This document shows, piece after piece, positions 55,601 to 63,885 of a stretch of DNA of 64,000 nucleotides (position 1 is the first letter of the stretch; each line of letters starts with the position of its first letter). The stretch is from Semisulcospira habei (Eukaryota; Mollusca; Gastropoda; Semisulcospiridae): assembly GCA_036245525.1 (NCBI GenBank), contig BTPG01000004.1:211527507-211591506 (forward strand). Reading direction: 5' to 3'. The notes beneath the pieces are model-generated. The model was not told the DNA's origin. It searched no databases and saw only the letters and a program-made list of their open reading frames with translations. A program made the position numbers and the translations under genes.

Positions 55601-58600
55601 ACAAAGAAAAATATCACCTAGCCTAGTTTTTTTTGCAAATTCTAGAAGGTTTAAAAAAAAAAAAAAACTTTTGGTTGTCGGCAGTCCAGTTGGAATCATT
55701 GTGACAAAAACTGCTACCGGCAGCCAGAGGGTTAAACTTTGTATGTGACAAATGAGAGTCACCAACCTCTCTAGGCTCATACACCAAATCGAGGAGATTT
55801 TCGTCCATTTTGGTGGCCTGAAGTCTTGTCTGGCGTCCTGCAGTCAGTTGCACCTCGTGGCTGCTGGACTGGAGCCTGAAACAAAATGCCAAGAGATAAA
55901 CTTGCTGTAGGCTTAACCCCTCCACTGCCGAGGAAAGTTACTACGACCCAACTGTAAGAGACACAGATCCATGCCTCTTCCTGGCCCCATTTTGTATCCA
56001 TGTTCCTTTGGGCGGCTAGTCTCTTCAGCGTTTAACCCTTTCAGCCCTGACGCACTACAGCAGAAGATGGGTCAACCATGATAATTCAAGGGTAGTGCCA
56101 GATTAGCTTGGCGCCGACAGGCGCCAAGCTAATCTGGCACTACCATTGAATTATCATGGTTGATCCATCTCCTGCAACCGGTGCATAGTCGTTAGATGAC
56201 GCCTCCAAAATTTGGGAAATACGTGCGTCGGGCTGAATGAGTTACATAAATGATTTCCGAAACAGTCTGCGTCCAACAGCAATAAAGGGGTTAACGGATT
56301 AAATGATCAAACCTAATAATAATAATAATAATTACGGTATTTATAATGCGCTTATCTTATAATAATTATAACTCTAAGCGCGCACTCACAACTCGCGCAC
56401 GCATGCGCACGCTTTAGACAACGACTCACATACCACAAATAGTGAAACTGAAATACATTACGACAGTCTGCTTAGGGTGGGGAGTGTGGTAGTATAGTGC
56501 TAGAACTGTTGAAAGAGGTGAGTTTTGAGGGCGGACTGGAAAGAGGAGAGAGAGTGTTTCTGACGGAGAGAGAGTGGGAGAGTATTTCAGGTTGATGGAC
56601 TGTATACTGAGAAGGTGCGGGGGCCGAAAGTGCTGAGTCTGGTGCGGGGGATGTGGAGGCGGAGAGGGTCGGAGGCGGAGGGGAGGGAGCGGGGAGGAGT
56701 GTAGGGGTGAAGTAAGTTTGAGAGATAGGCGGGAGCGCAGTTGTTCAGGGATTTGCAGCAGAGAGACAAAATCTTGCATTGGATGCGTTGGGGGATGGGA
56801 AGCCAGTGAAGGAGTTTGAGCAGGGGAGTGATGTGGTCGGATTTTTTCTTTCTGAGGACGAGGCGGGCAGCATTGTTCTGGACGCGCTGGAGAGTGAAAG
56901 TGGTGGAGTGAGGTAGGCCGGAAAGGAGAGAGTTGCAGTAGTCGATGCGAGATAGGATGAGAGAGACAGCAAGTTTGGTGGCAGCTTCGGTAGTGAGGTA
57001 TTTTCTGATCCGACTGATGCGGCGGAGGTGGAAGTAGCATGCCTGGGCCGTGGCGGAGACGAAGCTGGTCATGGAAAGAGAGGAATCGAGGATAACACCG
57101 AGGTTTTTGGCCGAGTCAGAGAGGGAGATGGGGGTGCTGTCGAGTTGAAGGTGGAGGGAGGGAGGGAGCTGGGAAAGTTTCTGGCGAGTGCCTACAAGCA
57201 TGGCTTCCGTTTTGTCGTCATTCAGTTTAAGCTTGTTTGCTGTCATCTAGTTTTTCACGCCTTCGTAGCAGTCAGCCGTGCAAGTCAGTAGTGACTGAGT
57301 GTTGTCGAGTTTGTCTTTGTCTAGTAGTTGTGAGTCGTCAGCATAGAGGTGGTGGTGTATGTGGTGGGACTGGATGATGTTGGACAGGGGAGAGGTGTAG
57401 AGTGTGAAAAGGACCGGGCCCAGGACGGACCCCTGTGGAACTCCACAGAAAAGCGTGACTGGGTTGGAGGAGACGCCGTCGATGGTGACGGACTGCTGTC
57501 TGTCGGAGAGGTAGGAGAGAAACCAGGAGTGAGCAGAATCAGTGATGCCAAAGGAGTGGTGGAGGAGGATAGAGTGGTCTATAGTGTCGAAGGCAACAGA
57601 GAGGTCAAGTAGCGTAAGAAGGGAGATGTTGCCCGAGTCGGTGGAGAGAAGCAGGTCGTTTAACTCTTAACGTCCCAAACCCCGCCATTCCGCTCGTGTC
57701 GTGTATTCCCGTACCGCTTGAGACCGCTTGGTTTTGTGACCAAAATAGAAAGTGACCTCACAGGAAGCGAGAGCTCTCCTGTGCACAGAGAGCTTATAAA
57801 GTCACTTCCGGAAAGGTCTAGGGTTGGTTTTCTACCGCGAATCTCGACTCGTGGGTTGAATTGTGAACGTTTTTGTCAATTTTTATGTGACTTTTCGGCG
57901 CATGTTTTTGAAGCATCATAATGACCGTGCACTCCGATAGCGATGAGGAGTTTGGGGACTTATTTGATAAACTTATCCGTGACAGAGATCCAGGACTTTG
58001 TGAGAATCGAAGTGATGTTGAAGTGTCAGATGTTAGCAGTGTGCACACGAGTGACCTGTCGGATCAAGAGCGTTTTCATTTGACTTTGAGTGAAAATGAT
58101 GAACTTCTTTCCGACGATGAGTGGAGTGACACTGTGTTCAATTGAATTAATCAAATTTCATCTTCGGGCAGGTAAATCTGATTCAAAGTAAGTTCAGTGT
58201 GTACCTGTAAGTTTTCTCTTGATAACTGCCAAGTTTAGTCTCAGTCACATCAATAGTTAAGTCACAAGGTCCGTTTTCACAAACTTACCCAAAAACTACC
58301 AAAATGTAAGAAATCTTCTAGAAATACAGAGCTGATATAGAAAAACTGTATGGGAAGTCTAGAGTTAAGATATGTAGAAGGGCTGTTTCAGTGCTGTGAT
58401 GTTTGCGATAGGCAGACTGGAAGGGACTGAGGAGGTTGTTGTCGGCGAGGTGGAGGTTGAGCTGGTTGAGAACGATCTTCTCAAGAAGCTTGGACAGGAA
58501 AGAGAGATTGGAGACTGGGCGATAGTTTTTGAGTTCGTTTGGGTCGGGGTTGTGTTTTTTGAGGAGAGGACGGACGATGGCGGACTTGAAGATATCAGGG

Positions 58601-61600
58601 ACGGAGCCGTTCTCTAGAGATGTACTGATGATGTCGGTAATGAATCGCAGAAGTTTTGGAAGGCCGTCCCGGTAGAGAGAAGCTGGGAAAGGGTCTAGTT
58701 CGCAGGTTTTGAGAGGCATGGACTTTATGGTCTCGAGGACTTCGTCCTGAGAGACGGGGCGGAAGGACGAGTGGGGGGTTCCGGAAAAGGGGGTGTCGGG
58801 AGGGCAAGGCGGAGAAGGCGAGTGTGTTGTGCAGAGTTTGGATTTTGTCGGAAAAATAGGTGGAAAAAGCGGACGGGAGTTCTTCTTTGCTGTGTGTGTT
58901 GGGGAGAGGAGAGTCTTTGGAAATGCCTAGGAGTGTGTTCATGGTAGCGTAGAGGGTTTTGGAAGAAGTGGATTCCAGGATTTTGTTTTGAAGGTGTTTA
59001 CGTTTGGAGTCGGAGATCATTCTGCAGACTTTGGATCTAGTTGTTTGGAAGATCTGTCTGTGAACGGTGAGGTCAGATGAGCACCAGCGGCGTTCCGCTT
59101 GTCGGCACTCGCGCTTGGCCTCAGCTATGTCGTCAGTGAGCCAGGGGGAGGGGGGTCAGTTGGGTATGGAGCAGGTGGTGACAGGTGCATGGGTGTCTAG
59201 AAGTTTTCGAAGGGAGGAGTCAAAATGGGATGCAAGGTCAGGAGAGGAGGCGGGTTCCAGGAGAAGGTCGACAGCTTCGTCGAAGAAGCTCTCTCGGTTG
59301 ACAGATTTTAGTTTGCGACGAGAGACAAGGAGCTTGGGTTTTTTTGGGGGAGGTAGGTTGAGGGAGACGAGAATAGCGAGGTGGTCAGAGGGTACCACAG
59401 AGGAGGTGTCAGAGTCGAGAAAGAGTTAATCGGAGGTGCGGGTGATGATCCAGTCGAGGGTGTGGCCGAGTCGGTGGCTGGGTTTGGTGATGTGTTGTGT
59501 AAGATTGTGGTTTGAAAGTGATGTGCAAAGGCGTTTTGTGTCAGGGTGGTCGGGTTTGTCGAAGTGGAAGTTAAAGTCGCCAAGAAGGATGTGTTTTCCG
59601 GGTCGTGTGCTGTAGTGGTCGAGGAGGAGGTCAAACTCGGTGAGGAATATGGAGTTTGTGAGTTTGTTTTGAGAGCTTGGAGGGGGGTGATAGATACATG
59701 AGAAGATGAGGGACTGGCCAGGGAGTGTTGCTACAGCCTCGACAGATTCAAAGGAAGGATGAGCAAAAGGTAGAGACTGAGAGAAGGAGAGGTGAGCGGA
59801 GAGACAGTCCCTGTAGATGATGGCAATGCCACCCCCTCTGGAAGCACGCAGGAAGGAGGCCAGGCGGTAGCCGCTCGGAATGACGCTGGCGATGATGGGT
59901 TCATCGCCAGCTGAGCGGAGCCACGTTTCGGTGATCACGACAACATCTAGGTCATTGTCTAGAATGAAATCTGAAAACACGCTAAGAGTGCCACACCCTG
60001 CAGTCAGTCAGAAAGGAGCTTGAACTCAATGCCACCAAAGTTAATTTTTCTGACACCCCTCATTCTTTGAATAAGCAATAGGAAGTTTGGCTGTCAAAAG
60101 CTGTGTTTGTTGCGATGTTTCGACAAAAATGAATTTTTCTCTAAAATGTATTTTTTCGAAAAATACTTACCGACGGCATTACTACTAGGAATGCTTCGCT
60201 TAGCTTAACAATTTTAGCCCCAAAAACTCGTTGTGTACCTTACGACAGGGGAGGCAATCACAAGGAGGTGTCATTACCAGGATACCCCGAGTGGCCTCCC
60301 CTGCCTCCCTATCCGGTGGCTCGCTCACCGTTTCCCGCCAGTCTCTGAGTCTTAGCTCGACTGCGGCAAACGGAGAAGCCTGGAGGGACCTCTGAGTAAT
60401 GGCGTCAGTAAGTATTTTTCGAAAAAATACATTTTAGAGAAAAATTCATTTATTTTCTCAAAATCATTACCGACGGCATTACTACTAGGAAGAATGGCGA
60501 ATATGAGGAGGGTGCCTCATTTCCTGGGCCACCTGTCCCACGCTGAAGCGCCTCCGCGCGTAACTATTGAGGCTTCCCCCCTACACACCCACTCCCGACA
60601 ATTGTAGCTAGGCGTTACCTATGGCGCCAGAGGCGCCGGGAGGGAGTGCTGCGCCGCCGATATGTCCCCCAGTAAGGCCAGGTTGTGGCGCTGGCCAGAT
60701 AGGTCTCGTAGGTAGAAGCAGGCGAAGGTAGACTCGGCCCGCCAACCCACGGCTGCCACAATGTCGCCGACTGCGCAGTTGTGGTCAAAGGCGATGCTTG
60801 CCGCCACTGCACTGACTTCATGTGCCCTGATACACAAGGTCTTGGCTTGTTCAGGGGCGAGCTCTTTGTATGCCTCCCGTATCACCCAGCGGAGCCAGGA
60901 CGAGATCGTCTGCGCAGATATGTCTCGTCTGCCTGGAGCCAAGGGCAGGAATAGGCGCAACCGCCCTTGTCTTAGTGGCTTTGTTCTGCGCAGGTACACT
61001 TTAAGCGCCCTAACGGGATCCTGCAAGTGGGATTCCCTGCTCTGTTCCATCGGCCTGAGAGGACGAATGGTCAAAACTTGGGGGGCAAATGCTGGGAGGC
61101 GATTCTTGGCCAAAAACGTAGGGTCGGTGAGGAGCTGCACCGAGCCGTCGGCTCGGCGTTGGAGACATGACGGTCGCACCGAGAAGGCATGTATCTCGCT
61201 GACCCGCGAGGCTGAGGCGAGGGCGAGTAGGAAGCAGGTCTTCCTGGTTAGATCCAAAAGCCGAGCCATTGTCAAAGGTTCGCACCAGTCTGAGTTGAGC
61301 CAGGTGAGGACCCAGGCCAGGTCCCACCGTGTAATTAGCGAACGGGATGCCGGTCGTTGTTGATCAAAGTACGCCATAAGGTCCGCCAGGTCTCTGCAGG
61401 CACTAGGGTCTGGGCAGCCCAAGTGTCGATAAGTGTCTGTCACCATTGCTAGGTATCCTTGTATGGTAATGGGGGCCAAGTTCTGTTTGGTGAAAAGCCA
61501 CAGGAAAAACTCGGCCAGCTGGGGGTGAGTCAAATCAGTGGGGGAGAGACGCTCCTCCGCGCACCAAGCCTGGAGTACTCACCACTTTCCCTCATAGACA

Positions 61601-63861
61601 CTACGGGTAGAAGCCCTCCGTGCTGTTGCGATAGCTTCCACTGCTGCACCCGAAAAGCCTCTAGCTGTGAGGGCTTGCCGGACAGTCTCCAGACGTGTAA
61701 CAGCAGTCGTTCCGGGCATGGATGGAACAGCGGCTGTCGGGGTTGCTTGAGCATTGTCGGAGGTGCGGGGAGCTTCATAGGAGTATCCGTGGCGAGGCTC
61801 AGGAGTTTGGTGGTCCAGCTCTTGGACCAACTGAAGGAGGCCACCAGGATTACGATCGCGTTGCTGCCTCTGAGCTTCTGGAGCACCAGTACTGTCGGAG
61901 GGAATGCGCAAGTCCGTCCCACGGGATGGAGAGTGCGTCTACGACCCAGGCTAGCGGGTCCGGAATGGGGGAGACGAAAAGTGGTAGCTTGTTGTTCCAC
62001 CTTGTGGCGAAGAGGTCGATCATAGGCGTCTCCCATCGCGTGCAGATCATCAGGAAGATGTCTTGTCGCAGAGACCACTTTGTGTGAAGTAGCTGGCCAC
62101 GGCGGGAGAGAGAATCTGCGAGGACGTTGACATGTCCGGGGATGTGTCGTGCCCGTAGTGTAATTCCCCGATCTCTGCACCACAGGAAGACCTGATACAC
62201 TAAGATGCAGAGGGAGGGCGCGCGCATCCCACCTTGATTCTGAATGTAGGCCACCACAGTCGAATAGTCGGAGAGTAAGAGGACTGCCTGACCCGTGAGA
62301 CGCTGCTCCCAGTGGGACAGCGCGAGCCACACTGCTTTCATCTCCAGCCAGTTGATGTGTTTGCCCGCTTGATCCCTCGTCCAACTGCCCGAGGTTGTGA
62401 CGAACTCCGGAAGCAGATGTGCCCCCCAACCGGAGAGGCTCGCGTCTGTGCAGATGGAGAGTCAAGGAGGCGGGGAGGCTGGCTAGGGGAACTCCTGATG
62501 CTAGCCATGACCTGCCCGTCCACTGCTGGAGATGCGACTTGACAAGCGTTGAGACCAGTACCAGGGTAGTTAACCCGCCTGAAGCGGGGCGCCAGTGCAG
62601 GAGCAGGTGGAGCTGTATCGGTCGGGTGTAAAGCCTGCCAAGGGGTAACAGGTCTGCCGCTGCGCTTAGAAGTCCTAACAGCTGTAGCCAGATCCTTGCC
62701 GGAAGCGCCTGAGCACGTAAGACTTGCCGCGCCATATCCTCTATCTTCAGGATCCGCTTCTCGGGAAGTCGGACTTGGTTGAGATCGGTCAAGAATTCCA
62801 TGCCGAGGTGGATAAACCGGCATGACGGAGTGAGGACGGAGTTGGCTCCGTTGACGAGGAACCCAAGCCGACGTAGCAGTGCCAAAAGGCCATCTCTGTC
62901 CTTCTCCAATGCTCGAACCCCCTTGTTCCGTAGGAGTAGATCGTCTAGGTAGTTGGAGGCTGGGCTGGAGGCCAACCGACGAAACCTGGACATGACTCCG
63001 TCCATGATCCTGGTGAAGACCCACGGGCTGAGGTCGAGTCCGAACAGGAGAGCCCAAAACTGATACACGACCCCGCAGAAGGCGAAGCGCAGATACCGCC
63101 GAGACGACGGGTGTATGGGTACATGAAGATACGCGTCCACTAGGTTGAGACTCACAATGCACCACATGTCCACGAATGTTCGCAACACAAATAATCCAAG
63201 TATCCAGAGTATACAACGGTAATCCCACCATCCACAACTGGAGCACACGATATGCACACGGCCTGTCCAAGTGAGCTAAGGGAAGAGACTGGCGGGAAAC
63301 GGTGAGTGCGCCACCGGATAGGGAGGCAGGGGAGGCCACTCGGGGTATCCTGGTAACGACACCCCCTTGTGATTGCCTCCCCTGTCCTAAGGTAAACAAC
63401 GAGTTTTTTGGGCTAAAATTGTTAAGCGCAGCGAAGCATTCCTAGTAGTAATGCCGTCGGTAATGATTGTGAGAAAATAAACCACTACCGACAGCCAAAC
63501 TAGCAAACAGAATTTCCAGCAGCAGATCTGCCACAGTCAACCATGCGTGCGGAAACAAAAGAAATGAAGGCCGAGAATAAAAACATAATCTAGTCGAATG
63601 AGGCTGTTCGCCACACGCTGTGCGCGTCCTGATTGAACCAGCAAAGTGAAGAAAAAAAAGTGTGTTGCCAGACGGACAGAGGGTGGAACAGGGAACAGAA
63701 AACTCTCACACTGGAGTGACATGTAGCGTTCGGGCTGAAGAAAAGTAGCAAAGGCCACACGCACCTTGAAGCCGAGGCAGCGAGTCCGTACATTCGGTAT
63801 CTCCGTCCCTCCTGTACTGCCTCCCAGTCACTGCTGGGTCGCCACACCGTCAGCATCACAC
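45049..63861 (-). CDS. BRCA2: BRCA2 homologue, C-terminal half of gene (gene span; exons listed separately)
   Basis: BRCA2 loads RAD51 onto single-stranded DNA in homologous recombination, in the nucleus. Seven minus-strand exons in order are 63765-63861, 55767-55875, 54927-55015, 54395-54470, 53776-53958, 46258-46344 and 45049-45375. All splice phases agree. They give the end of OB2 (TVWRPSSDWEAVQEGRRYRM), the linker with the PRE motif, the whole OB3 fold (FDFVGIVITV, VYVADVNGDLLLIWFW, AASNLRLKP) and the tail with SPASAKAFKPP. Human BRCA2 has the same order of motifs as I remember it. The upstream part (BRC repeats, helical domain, OB1, tower) must lie beyond 64000. Two introns are swollen by DIRS elements and a LINE. 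Confidence 0.88.
45397..45575. mobile_element. hairpin element, family A, at a BRCA2 splice acceptor
   Basis: TGTAACCCTTTTCATTCTG...TATAAAAG. Core GGTGCCACAGCAGCTTGGCA / GCGCCAAGCTATTCTGGCAC. Its end lies only about 20 bases from the acceptor of the last BRCA2 exon, so the branch point may lie inside it. Confidence 0.75.
46066..46107. mobile_element. family E foldback remnant
   Basis: GGCCCCTGGTGGCTGCATGAGC: one end of the family E sequence only. Confidence 0.35.
46113..46193. mobile_element. TTAA hairpin element, family C, well preserved (81 bp)
   Basis: TTAACTCTTTCGAGACGTGC / GCACGTCTCAAAAGAGTTAA with CACATCCAG..CCGGATGCG inner arms. It lies 65 bases past the BRCA2 exon 46258-46344, in the intron. 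Confidence 0.88.
46258..46344 (-). CDS. BRCA2: BRCA2 homologue, penultimate exon
   Basis: 29 codons between TTGTTGCAG and a GTATGT donor, phase 0 at both ends: RLALVKQGKEKLAMVGSAAR and onward. It is short and helix-like with no known motif. It is placed in BRCA2 because its phases match exon 53776-53958 and the last exon. Confidence 0.65.
46524..46622. mobile_element. foldback element, family E
   Basis: CTGGGGTCAGTTGCATGAGT / ACTCATGCAACTGACCCCTG arms, then GAGCTTGGTCCTGCGCAAGC and its inverse. Confidence 0.8.
47273..48551 (-). pseudogene. DIRS copy 1 tyrosine recombinase
   Basis: The N-terminal part (48551 down) reads ATARRPSTRNVYEGKWRVFQ and shifts frame near 48250. The core (48229-47760) has TASRVSEIHALSV, the first catalytic Arg region. 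A 115 bp RTE piece then interrupts it. The end (47527-47273) has IRAHEVHAVAASIAFDHN and STFARFYLRD with the nucleophile Tyr. The usual H-x-x-R is H-E-V-H here, so the second catalytic Arg is lost. Confidence 0.8.
47631..47745 (-). mobile_element. 115 bp RTE 3' end inserted in the DIRS recombinase
   Basis: Matches the tail of the element at 22571 (CTTACGCCTGTCACCCCTAC...TGGTTCCCA). Flanked by AGTGGTTTAGTT at 47619-47630 and 47746-47757. Confidence 0.85.
48580..50572 (-). pseudogene. DIRS copy 1 reverse transcriptase / RNase H
   Basis: RFVVPKPDGRWRPDIDLS-like fingers (LFVVPKPDGRWRPDIDLSAL), ADAYLHVPV, a TGA at 49784-49786 where copy 2 has Cys (FAFCGVVYQF), then VYQFRTLPFGL. The active site reads YLDN (49652-49663) instead of YLDD. 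The RNase H part has CTDASLSGWGAHL and HINWLELKAV, then a frame shift near 48920 to RARHIPGHLNVLADSLSR. Dead copy. Confidence 0.85.
50677..52299 (-). pseudogene. DIRS copy 1 gag
   Basis: Begins with a zinc-knuckle-like MTCTNCGQFKWP...VCLPCAGC (C-x2-C...C-x2-C), frameshifts after about 40 residues, then continues in the frame open to 50677. It contains four 23-25 residue repeats starting RPVGxRPDERRVQA, an Arg/Ser-rich stretch, a poly-Pro run (from a G run on plus) and a C-terminal KRKAAAMVDTPRQTKRLKTL. It is a nucleic-acid-binding coat-like protein by position and composition. Confidence 0.7.
52494..53095. mobile_element. ~600 bp DNA element with GACCTGTTYA ends, inserted in DIRS copy 1
   Basis: Left CGACCTGTTCACTCTCC, right GGAGGATAAACAGGTCTG. 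The ends resemble those of the 208 bp element at 15479. AATAAT-rich flanks occur on both sides. It contains a G run (about 52607-52646) and no clear ORF. Confidence 0.5.
53776..53958 (-). CDS. BRCA2: BRCA2 homologue, exon with end of OB3
   Basis: 61 codons, phase 0 at both ends. It reads AFSLQDLLKEGAVFAASNLR then LKP...CLEFSHITGGG and EQRRMLDSLKLKDV. Human OB3 has IIKPHMLIAASNLQWRP, then FAGDFSVFS and FNKMKNTVE at the same places. The DIRS element begins about 20 bases after its donor. Confidence 0.88.
54266..54382. mobile_element. TTAA hairpin element, family D
   Basis: TTAACTCATTCAAAGTGCC...GGAAGCCTTGAATGAGTTAA with inner perfect arms TTGTATAGCGTTGCC / GGCAACGCTATACAA and AGCTGCAGAA / TTCTGCAGCT. 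It starts 12 bases past the donor of BRCA2 exon 54395-54470. Confidence 0.88.
54395..54470 (-). CDS. BRCA2: BRCA2 homologue, OB3 exon
   Basis: Encodes RGSDAVYVADVNGDLLLIWF then WGGLQ, matching human [20 protein letters not shown] in position and pattern. Phase 2 in, 0 out. Confidence 0.9.
54485..54900. other. BRCA2 intron, nothing recognised
   Basis: Contains an ATT/AAT-rich microsatellite-like part (about 54525-54630). Confidence 0.4.
54927..55015 (-). CDS. BRCA2: BRCA2 homologue, first OB3 strand exon
   Basis: Encodes VWTVRELKWKQVPYGEFDFV then GIVITVKSA. The E-x-D-x-(V/I)-G-x-V pattern is the start of BRCA2 OB3 (human CSEVDLIGFVVSVV). GTAAGT donor, phase 0 in, 2 out. Confidence 0.9.
55050..55275. 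mobile_element. hairpin element, family A with duplicated left arm
   Basis: AGCATGATAGTTCAAGGATG...GGCGCC is directly followed by a second copy 42 bases on (55090 and 55132), then one right arm GGCACCATCCTTGAACTATC. The right arm matches the first (outer) left arm at the A/G difference. It lies 35 bases from BRCA2 exon 54927-55015. Confidence 0.85.
55655..55735. mobile_element. hairpin element, family F
   Basis: TTGGTTGTCGGCAGTCCAGT...ACTGCTACCGGCAGCCAGAG then GGTTAA. It ends about 32 bases from BRCA2 exon 55767-55875. Confidence 0.7.
55767..55875 (-). CDS. BRCA2: BRCA2 homologue, exon linking OB2 and OB3
   Basis: Encodes LQSSSHEVQLTAGRQTRLQA then MDENLLDLVYEPRE. Human has ANIQLAATKKTQYQQL then SDEILFQIYQPREP. 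The phase-2 start completes an Arg codon with exon 63765-63861. Confidence 0.9.
55913..56294. mobile_element. TTAA hairpin element, family B, split by a family A element
   Basis: TTAACCCCTCCACTGCCGAG...ATTTTGTATCCATGTTCC..CTCTTCAGCG, then the family A insertion, then GATTTCCGAAACAGTCTGCG..AGCAATAAAGGGGTTAA. The hairpin tip is deleted (CACAGATCCATGCCTCTT). Confidence 0.85.
56032..56245. mobile_element. TTAA hairpin element, family A (AATTC subtype), nested in family B
   Basis: TTAACCCTTTCAGCCCTGAC...GTCGGGCTGAATGAGTTAC. Arms AATTCAAGGGTAGTGCCAGA / TCTGGCACTACCATTGAATT with the AGATTAG/CTAATCT subtype on both sides. Confidence 0.9.
57660..58368 (+). mobile_element. piggyBac-like element relic, internally deleted, inserted in the L2 LINE
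   Basis: TTAA at 57660-57663 and 58365-58368, with L2 sequence continuous across the two. The ends begin CTCTTAACGTCCCA at the left and CTCTAGACTTCCCA (inverted) at the right. It carries a 74-codon ORF and lacks the DDD transposase core. TTAA targeting is the hallmark of piggyBac. Confidence 0.8.
57921..58145 (+). CDS. acidic N-terminal fragment of a piggyBac-type transposase
   Basis: 74 residues, MTVHSDSDEEFGDLFDKLI onward, rich in Asp, Glu and Ser. piggyBac/PGBD transposases usually open with such an acidic serine-rich stretch. The ORF stops before any catalytic region, consistent with internal deletion. The assignment rests on composition plus the TTAA ends. Confidence 0.5.
   Translation: MTVHSDSDEEFGDLFDKLIRDRDPGLCENRSDVEVSDVSSVHTSDLSDQERFHLTLSENDELLSDDEWSDTVFN
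60062..60127. mobile_element. family F hairpin, left half, interrupted by DIRS copy 2
   Basis: GTTTGGCTGTCAAAAGCTGT..GTTTCGACAAAAA, then DIRS. It resumes at 63482 with CCACTACCGACAGCCAAAC. An uninterrupted copy reads GACAAAAACTGCTACCGGCA (55708 on). Confidence 0.7.
60619..61911 (-). pseudogene. DIRS copy 2 tyrosine recombinase
   Basis: The N-terminal part (61911-61580) ends VYEGKW then TGA (copy 1 has Arg, so CGA to TGA). The main part (61533-60619) is open for 304 residues with SASRVSEIHAFSV, IRAHEVSAVAASIAFDHN and STFACFYLRD. The H-x-x-R Arg is Ser here. Tyr is kept. Confidence 0.85.
61850..63160 (-). pseudogene. DIRS copy 2 reverse transcriptase / RNase H
   Basis: VDAYLHVPIHPSSRRYLRFA, FCGVVYQFWALLFGLDL and the intact active site YLDDLLL, then LLSAAADLLPLGRLY. 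The RNase H frame shifts near 62470 and resumes with WLALSHWEQRLTGQAVLLLS then RARHIPGHVNVLADSLSRRG at 62341-61850. Dead because its 5' part is missing. Confidence 0.85.
63765..63861 (-). CDS. BRCA2: BRCA2 homologue, exon at the end of OB2
   Basis: Encodes VMLTVWRPSSDWEAVQEGRR then YRMYGLAASAS, with split codons at both ends (phase 1 in, 2 out). Human BRCA2 has VTIWRPSLDLYSLLTEGKRY then RIYHLATSKS. Donor GTGCGT at 63764, acceptor TTACAG at 63863-63862. Confidence 0.9.
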
Positions 63862-63885
63862 CTGTAAGAAATAGAAAACAACAGA

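Larger units (their letters stand above)
56314..59990 (-). mobile_element. L2-like LINE, 5'-truncated, in a BRCA2 intron
   Basis: Minus-strand fragments in several frames: endonuclease 59980-59426 (VVVITETWLRS, LLGDFNFHFD), 59398-59156 (MVPSDHLAILVSLN), RT 58719-58380 (KSAIVRPLLKKHN, YRPVSNLSFLSKLLEKIV, SAYRKHHSTETALL), then after the piggyBac insertion the RT core (CGVPQGSVLGPVLF, YADDSQLL with the catalytic YADD at 57335-57346) and the C-terminal region 57246-56587. The 3' UTR is like that of 5062-5556, with a TAA repeat tail at 56314. Frameshifts make it dead. L2 rather than CR1 is inferred from LYTSPLS and YADDSQL. Confidence 0.88.
60128..63481 (-). mobile_element. DIRS-type retrotransposon, copy 2, internally deleted
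   Basis: Inverted ends: CTTACCGACGGCATTACTAC...GGCCTCCCCTGCCTCCCTAT near 60165-60320, repeated inverted near 63300-63470. An internal block near 60460-60495 complements the right end. It keeps RT, RNase H and recombinase, but gag and the first part of RT are replaced by an unrecognised stretch near 63150-63250. It lies in the BRCA2 intron 55876-63764. Confidence 0.85.

Noticed and set aside
59067..59429. Plus-strand 120-codon Arg/Ser-rich frame
   Set aside because: Antisense of the L2 LINE coding region.
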